DNA of 64,000 nucleotides. Source: Prostheceraeus crozeri (Eukaryota; Platyhelminthes; Polycladida; Euryleptidae). Of the stretch, positions 57,326 to 64,000 are shown in pieces. The first letter of the stretch is position 1. Every line of letters begins with the position of its first letter. The stretch spans positions 300,147 through 364,146 of the forward strand of contig CAJQUW010004458.1 in assembly GCA_907163375.1 (NCBI GenBank), in the 5' to 3' direction. Made by a program: the position numbers and the translations under genes. The notes below the pieces were generated by a model. That model saw nothing but the letters and a program-made list of their open reading frames with translations, ran no database searches and was not told the origin of the DNA.

Positions 57326-58798
57326 CAGGGACGCCGGCAAGGGTGTTGCAGGCGTTGCATGTGTGCCCTCTTCTTAAATTACGGAACTACTCCTTAATAA
57401 GCTGCCGTTTCACGAATTTCATATCAGCGTTGACTGCTTACTCTAGGCTCCACGCTGATTCGAGGTTAATTCTCGTTTGCTTGTCTGACCAAACTTTGCG
57501 CTCCAGCGATGAATAGCAGTATGAAGTGTGCCGTCACAGTTTACTATTCTGGCCGCCATAGACATATAAAGTTTTGCTTTCGAGTTATGAATAAAGCTTG
57601 TCAATGGTGTGCTCACTGGTGTACAGAAATCGCCGTCATCGTTTGTAGCTTCAATCTCGATCTAGAAATCAAGATCATTCATCGTTTGTAGCTTCTCTCT
57701 CCCAAAAGACAGCCAAAGTGTTATGACAATCATACGGACTTTCGCAGCATGTTTTTGTATTAAACATATTTTACAAGTTCCTTGATCTTATTCAAAGATA
57801 GAGTATCACGCTCATTTCGGATGCAGAGATCAAACATCAAGCTGAGGATTTGAATTGCTTTACAGATCGTTCTGTTGCATACAAATAAGGAGTACAATGA
57901 TTTTTTTTTGTTCCAAAACAAAGTATAGAAATATAGAGCACTGCATCGAATTTTCTATAATCCATTATAATTTTGTACATAAAATAGTATTACGATATTT
58001 GAACCAATTAAGCAAGAGTTGCAATTGTTTTAAAACAAGCTTTGTGGTTAAAATTTCTGCCAAGACCCTTGATATATCGGGATTTATTTTATAGGCCTAC
58101 TGGAAAAGCAACACAAAATAAGCTCGGTTGCAGTTTCTGGTGGATAAATGCAAGTCATTTTCAAGTCAAAAGAAAATGTGCTGCCTGATATAAAATCCAT
58201 TTAAATAGAATTAGATCTTTTATTTTTCTGTTTGTCTTGCACTGAAATGGTGTGGTGTACACTAATGTATCGTGTTCGCGTAGTACAGTTGCAGAATCTA
58301 ACTTGTTGTAAATGTGCTAGACTTAGACTAAAATTGATAACAAAGTGTCAAAGTTAGGAACCCAAGTATTTATAAAATACATTTTTCTGTTGTTATAAGC
58401 CTTTATATGTTTCGACCAGCTCTTTGCTCATCATCAGAAGGTGCTTATTTGGTCGAAATATATAAAGGTTTATAACAGCAAAAAATATTTTAAAAATACT
58501 TCGGTTACTAACTTTGATATTTCGAAAATGACCCAAGGCATCTTTACACTTAATAACAAAGTGATTTTTACTAATTCGATTTTCACAGTCATTCATACCA
58601 GAAATATTTGTTGTCTGAGGACCATGGAACTATAGTTGAAATAAAACTATAGTTATCAATTTAAAGTTAACAGGTGCAAAACTACATGCAAAGCTTCAAA
58701 AGGTTAATATCGCAAATGAAATTGAGTTCCGGTTCCGGAGGATGAGGCATCATAACGTGTCCTCCTTGAGTCCGGTGCAGCACCTGCCGGCGTCCCTG
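57326..58798. mobile_element. hAT-like element with CAGGGACGCCGGCA termini
   Basis: Left end CAGGGACGCCGGCA and right end TGCCGGCGTCCCTG are perfect inverted repeats. Flanks GAAAAAAG (left) and AAAAAAAG (right) match at 7 of 8 bases, as for hAT. A GC-richer patch marks the right end (58728-58798). No transposase is recognised inside. It contains the inverted pair at 58340-58525. Confidence 0.7.
58340..58525. repeat. Inverted pair with a hammerhead-like core
   Basis: Two arms (about 58340-58418 on the minus strand and 58451-58525 on the plus strand) share GGTCGAAA(C/T)ATATAAAGG and a CTAACTTTGA end. The minus strand between them reads CTGATGA (58437-58431) and GAAAC (from 58413 down), the order of a hammerhead core, but stem II does not pair convincingly. 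Similar words occur in Penelope-type elements. Confidence 0.4.
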
Positions 58799-59636
58799 AA
58801 AAAAAGACACACCTGGGGGAAGACGCCTCGCCGGGCGTTTTACCCCATAATACGTTTTTGCGCTTTCGTTGTGAACGGCATTGATTCCTGTCTCCTGACT
58901 TTACTGGCATTGATTTGAAATCAAATTCACATTTCTACTATTGTCTATGTACTGATTAACGACAGACTGTTTAATAATTAATTGCACAAAAAAGTTAACC
59001 CATTTTCAAATGTAATTTTCGTATGGAAGTCCTGGTTCAATTTTAATAAGCGATATACCATATAAAACTTTATATTCAATAGATTATTTTGACATACATT
59101 TTGCTCTCTTTTGTTGTGGTCAGTAGTCCCTTCGAAAGAAAATTTAACGTTTTCTTTGATGCACGATTTTAATATGAAGACGACAAAATTGTTTGATGAA
59201 AATTGACAGATAATGTAAGCTATCATTCAGCTTCATAATGATGTAAAGATTTTAAGATTCGTTTGAATGTACAAAAAGATACAGTCAATAAGTTTTACCA
59301 AAAAATTGCTACTAAAAGAACATCTGACGTAATTTTTCAATAATGGTGATGCTCAATTTGAATAAACTTAGCGCCATGTGAAAAGTTACGTTTAGTATTT
59401 TGTTTAGTGCAGTTGTTTCGTGTGTGCGCGCGAGCTGTTGGTATGCAATCCAATTATCATGCGCGTAGACGTCAGCGATGAAAACTAGAACCACAGCGTC
59501 CACGGAAGCAGACAGCAGAAAGGGCACAAAACCTCAAATATCTTCATATAAGCAGTACTTAGAGGCCAAAAAGAAAGTAGGACGATGTCGACTGCCACCA
59601 AGTCAGTCCCAAGGGACGTTCAGAATACGTATACAT
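58799..59636. other. Unassigned AT-rich spacer
   Basis: No gene or repeat that I can support. Confidence 0.5.
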
Positions 59637-60541
59637 CAGGGTGTCCACAGAATTTCAGGATTGAATTTCAAGGTTTTTTCCCGGTTTTCAAGGTTCTCCA
59701 TTTTCATTCTTAAGGTTCATACTAGAGCCTTTGTCTACCGGACTTTCGCATTTTCATGCTGTTTTTCAAGGTGCATTATTCTTTTTCTAAAGGCGTGGAG
59801 CCTATCAACCGGATTTTCGCACTTACACTATGTCGTTTAAACATTGCTTATGATGTGCATACAGATGACATAACAGCTATCACATATAGGCTCACTTTCA
59901 TGAGAGAACTTTGTGGTTGAGGGGGTTCTCTTTCATAATCCTACATTGTTCTGTACCTTTAAGCCTGGCTATAATGAAACTATTTATGTCTATTTTATTG
60001 CTTGATATCTGTGTAGTTTTGAGACATACAGTGTATTTTCGATTTTTGCTTACCCTGTACTGTAAGAAATTCAAAGTCATGTACGGTATTTAGACTACAA
60101 AGGTCAAATAGGCAATTTCTGCAATGCATGTGTACTTAGATGACAGAAATAACACCCCGATTTACCTAATGCGGACATCACACCAGAGCACGTCAGTACT
60201 ACGCTCTGAAAGTTCTCACCGCGTCCTAGAAAATTCGAAGGAGTGGTGCAAATTTGGTATATTTTCCATGCGCACGTCACTGCAAGGTTTACACTGCGCC
60301 ACTACTACGCGCACACAAGGTCAAGGCAGACCTCACTGCGCTCGAACTCAGTTTCCTCTATGCCCAAGCTCACGCGCGTGCTACGTTGTGTCGGCTCTCA
60401 CCACGTCAGTGCTGCGCATTTGCTACGTCAAACCGGTTCGCACGACGCAAGTGCCACGCTTGCAGTACGTCACTACAAAAGAATAAAAGCTTTTCTCCGA
60501 TGAATCACTCAGCTGGTTGAGATCCTTATTTCAACAACAAC

Positions 60542-61023
60542 ATGGCTCCGAAAAACAGGAAAGGTCGGAAGACCAGATTAATCACCCGACTTGAAGTGAC
60601 TGAGAGTAATCTGAAGATACATGCACACTCGAAGAAAATGAAGAGATGAGCCAACCGAAGAAGATGGAACTAGTCCCTGACCTCGACCATGAACAAGAGG
60701 AAAACATGGTACAGTGGCTAGAAAATCATCCTTTACTTTATTACAAGAAGCTAGCCACTTACAAAGATACCGACAGAAAAGAACGATTGTGGTCCGAAAA
60801 GGTGGAGGATTTGGGCAAGCCGAAGGAAATGTTGAGAACCTGGTACAGCAGCCATAGGAGTCGGTATGGCAGATTGAAAAAGAAAGCAGACGGCAAATCC
60901 AGTGATGCTCTTCAAGAGTTTACCGAGAGAGAGGATCCTGTTTTGTACATCTTGTACCAACTCGGTACCAAACATATGCGGTGGCATACGAAGAAAGTTC
61001 ACAAATGCATTGATATCTTGTAG
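60542..61023 (+). pseudogene. MADF-domain protein of a Harbinger transposon
   Basis: From 60646 the frame reads MSQPKKMELVPDLDHEQEEN, then MVQWLENHPLLYYKKLATYK and KERLWSEKVEDLGKPKEMLR. That is the MADF fold (a Myb-like DNA-binding domain) used by Harbinger accessory proteins to help the transposase reach its DNA and the nucleus. A better start lies at 60542 (MAPKNRKGRKTR, basic) in another frame; the two meet at about 60646, so one frame change is likely. After about residue 95 the frame enters the antisense of the transposase remnant, so the C-terminus is artificial. Confidence 0.75.
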
Positions 61024-61221
61024 TCGTAGTTGCTGCATGAGAGTGTGATAATGCCCATATTGCAATCTGCTGTCCAAATTTAGCCAGTTGCGCACCCAGC
61101 ATACTCTTGGTCTTCTTCTTTGAGCCATCTTGATTTTCTTGATGAGCAGTAGCTTAAAAATTTCGTTATCCAATAGACTTTGCAATACGATAACATGTTG
61201 AATAATGTCGAGGTCAGACAT
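60930..61221 (-). pseudogene. Harbinger transposase N-terminus
   Basis: LLLIKKIKMAQRRRPRVCWV, then RNWLNLDSRLQYGHYHTLMQ and AFVNFLRMPPHMF match the start of HARBI1-like transposases (RRRR.WWVRPWL..R...G.Y..L..ELR..D...F..FLRM....F..LL). The frame then runs into the antisense of the MADF gene at about 60930. The DDE catalytic part is gone. Confidence 0.8.
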
Positions 61222-62446
61222 GTTTTTGACAAGGAAGCTGATACAAAGATGATTCCGTTTCAGTATTTATACTATTTGAGATGACTACGTTCGCCTCACG
61301 CTCATGATACGTCTAGGAAAACCTCGCTGCGTCAGAACCACGTTAAGCCAGTTCGTACTACGTAAGTAATACGTCAAGCCGGTCAGTACTACGCACGCAA
61401 TAGGTTCAAACTACGACGAATATTTGAGCACGTCTTCGCTACGCACATTTTGATCGTGTTCAAAATTCCTCCATGTCAACCACGTCAATCAGGTTCTTAC
61501 CACGTTCCTACTGCGTTGTCCCCGTTTCCACTACGTCAAGCCACGTCCTCACCACGTCCTCTTAGAACGTGATTAGCGTAGTAAGGACGCGCTCTGGTGT
61601 GATGGCCCCATAAGTAATCAGGTAAATCATGAATATGGAGAACAAAAACCAAAAATATTCTGTTCATCTACATGTATATTTGATGAACTTCAGTACAAAA
61701 AAATCAAGAGATCCAACTAACAAAAAACTGGATTAAGCATCTATAAAAATTCAAAGACTTCTGTAAAATGATAAAAATACTTGAGGATTGAGTCGATTGA
61801 TCATCATACTCAGGAGTTGTGAGGGAATGGTGCTATAATGAGTCTAAATAGAAGTGAAACAAAAACAAAAGCTTTCACAGTCTGAACTGACTTGATTGCA
61901 TATAATGCATATTGCCGCACATACTATAAGTCGACCTTTTTGTCCCAATTTTTCCCCCTAAGTATGGGTCACAACTGATAGCCTGCTGCCATTTATATTC
62001 GAAATATTTTTCTTCTACCGGTATTACCGTCAGAGAACTTAGGGTATACCGTCTAAGTCCTGGACGGTAAAGGAAGGAACTTAGTGCTGAAGTGGGCAGA
62101 AAGCTTGTAGCTCAACACAGTGAATTGGAGATATTGTCCCTTCCCAATATACATGTATAATCACTGCAGATTCTATTCAGATGGTCTCAGGTTTGTGGTG
62201 ACATTTTCAGCTCGTCGCCCATAGGCGGGCAGAGTCGGGGGGGGGGTCCACCAATAGGGCCCAGTCGGTGCAACATAAAGGCGAATATATACGGCATGCA
62301 CGGGTTCGTGAGCGAGTACAAACAAAATTAAAAGAATTAAATGTGATCAAGGTTTTTTCAAGGTTTTCCCAAGGTTTTTCACAACCTTAATTAATTTTTC
62401 CAAATTCCAGGTTAATTCCCGGTTTTTTCAAGGCGTGGTCACCCTC

Positions 62447-63167
62447 ATACATTGTTTGTAACGAAATGTATTCTAATAGCCGACTGCCACTGGACACAGT
62501 GTAGGCCTACATAATGCAGTCAGTGGGCACATGAGGAATGTACTGCCGGCAATCTTCCAAATCATGCTGTATGTATATATGAAATATGCGAATAGTGACG
62601 TTGCTTCGACCTAATCTTTTTCTACAGACCCCTTTCTGTTACTGAATAAATAGCTGGAAGACAAGTTGGTTTGGTTTTACTAATTGATCATATCACATTG
62701 GGCTAATATACAAGTTTCCAAAAGATATTTAATATTTTTTAAAAGTTGGGGACAAGACGCCCTGTTTGGTACTTTTGAAAGTCGAAAAGCATATGATCTT
62801 CTAACTTTCTAGCTGTAGTCCTCGTCCATGTAACTAGTACATGATAAAATCCAGAAAAAATGGCCCCTTTTTTGTCCACTCAAAAAAATTCTCGAAAAAT
62901 TTGATTTCATTTGCTCCTGATAGTTGTCTTTGGTTCTTGTAATATACATTATGTGTGTTAAACCACAATCTAATTACTAATACGAGATCTGTGGCCGAGT
63001 TTCTGATATGAGGGCGTCAATGTGATGACGCTGATGCGTAGATGTGATGACCGAAAGTAAATGTCTTTATATGCATGTTTTTATTCATTTTTTTCACATC
63101 GATGGTCTGCTGAGGACTTGTACGTACTCACAATTTGACATCTCGCACTGCTCACCTTTGCTCACCT
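62447..63167. other. Unassigned sequence, including the LINE 3' flank
   Basis: AT-rich, no gene. Just beyond the LINE stop (minus strand) the word GGTGAGCAAA/GGTGAGCAG occurs twice, possibly the short tandem tail of the LINE. Confidence 0.5.
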
Positions 63168-64000
63168 TTACCGGCCAACAATCCCTAATTCCTCTAGGGT
63201 GGGCCGTATCGTCCTCTTCCATTTTACTCGATCGAGGGCCAGATTATGGATTATGTCTTTTCTCTCCAGATCTTTTTCTATGACCCTTTTCCATGATAGG
63301 GGTGGACGACCTCTTCTTCGTCTGCCAGATATCGGTTGGTGCAGTGCTGTTTGGGTTATATGATCGTCCGGTCTTCTTCTGACGTGTCCGTACCATGCAA
63401 GCCGCTTGTACTCCATGAATCTATCGATGGATGGAATCCTCATCTTGCGTCGAATCTCTTCATTCTTAACTCGGTCCCGGAGGATTAAACCTTGACATCG
63501 CCTGAGTATCTTCATTTCCGTCACCATCAGCCTTTGCGTATGTTTCTTCCTTGGTGCCCAACACTCTCCTCCATAAGTCATTGCCGGTCGTATCATAGCC
63601 TGGTAGATCTTTGATTTCAGCTTGAGAGGAACTTCTTTGTCGTAGATAACTCCTGTCACTTGTCTCCAACTTTTCCATCCTGTTTGTATGCGGTTTTTGA
63701 TGTCCTGCTCGCAAGATGATGTTACGTCTAAGAGTGAACCAAGATACTTGAACTTCTTAACTGATGGGAGCGAGGTTCCATCCATTTGGATTTCTTCATC
63801 GTTCGCAGCGGTGGAGAGGTATTCACTCTTACTTCTGCTAATTCTAAGACCATTACTTTCCAGGGCATTGCGCCACAACTCCAATCTGCTTTCTACCATT
63901 GTTTTAGAATCCCTACAAATCACCAGATCGTCAGCGTAGAGCATTTTTTGGGGGACTGCTCTCCAGATGCCCATTTCTCACATCCAAGACCAGTAGGAAG
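63168..64000 (-). mobile_element. LINE reverse transcriptase, C-terminal part (RTE-like), running off the window
   Basis: Open minus-strand frame from the window edge to a stop at 63168-63170. It contains the RT catalytic box MLYADDLVI (about 63940-63914), GLRISRSKSEYL, FKYLGSLLDV and the thumb/C-terminal pattern VPLKLKSKIYQAMIRPAMTY followed by GGECW, then MKILRRCQGLILRDRVKNEE and RLAWYGHVRRRPD, ending in a basic RRRRGRPPLSW segment. This order matches RTE and related LINE clades. No frame break is visible in the part present; the endonuclease and early RT lie beyond 64000. Confidence 0.85.

Larger units (their letters stand above)
60170..61610. mobile_element. PIF/Harbinger derivative
   Basis: Ends TGCGGACATCACACCAGAGC and (reverse complement of the right end) TGGGGCCATCACACCAGAGC, between TAA duplications (60167-60169 and 61611-61613); a 3-bp TWA target is the Harbinger hallmark. 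Subterminal parts are rich in CACGTC/TACGTC words. It carries the usual Harbinger pair of genes in converging orientation, a MADF/Myb-type protein (+) and a transposase (-), fused by an internal deletion that removed most of the transposase. Confidence 0.88.
59637..62446. mobile_element. hAT-like element split by a Harbinger derivative
   Basis: Left end CAGGGTGTCCACAGAATTTC and right end ...GGCGTGGTCACCCT are inverted repeats, followed inwards by AAGGTTTTTTCCCGG words on both sides. Flanks TATACATC and CATACATT agree at 6 of 8 bases. No transposase is recognised in its own sequence. The Harbinger derivative at 60170-61610 lies inside. Confidence 0.55.

Overview
The window is animal nuclear DNA: AT-rich, intron-bearing and crowded with DNA transposons, MITEs and tandem repeats. 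The many TAGGCCTA-like and TACATGTA-like words and the transposon mix suggest a marine invertebrate (echinoderm, mollusc or similar). The species cannot be fixed from the sequence. Nothing prokaryotic and no retrovirus-like element was recognised.

Host genes are few. The last two coding exons of a cAMP-dependent protein kinase catalytic subunit lie at 291-413 and 13572-13862 (+), separated by a 13-kb intron. A nearly 10-kb uninterrupted reading region at 40573-50533 (+) codes for a giant protein of about 97 tandem 34-residue units (DNLKCGEG...SMYRSQF...RP), best compared with SAXO/MAP6-type microtubule-binding repeats. One 29-nt loss near 45279 breaks its frame.

The kinase intron holds a striking structure at 6145-9074: ten copies of a 303-bp unit arranged as two head-to-head arrays and bounded by (TA)n. 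Every unit carries tRNA-like A and B boxes and a complete type I hammerhead ribozyme.

The rest is mainly transposon territory. At 17339-27042 (-) lies a two-ORF transposon: a CACTA-like transposase, then a spliced second ORF with a DUF4806-like end and a 6.4-kb intron. At 33040-36512 three elements are nested: a hAT-like outer element, a middle element with 4-bp target duplications, and an inner IS630/Tc1 element with 467-bp inverted repeats. At 51404-53740 a palindromic MITE is split by a hAT element with a perfect 8-bp target duplication. At 57326-58798 there is a hAT-like element. At 59637-62446 a hAT-like element contains a Harbinger derivative (MADF ORF plus transposase N-terminus). The 3' part of a LINE occupies 63168-64000 (-). 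Smaller hAT, LINE, SINE and MITE pieces fill the gaps.

All calls come from reading the sequence and from remembered family features; no search was run.
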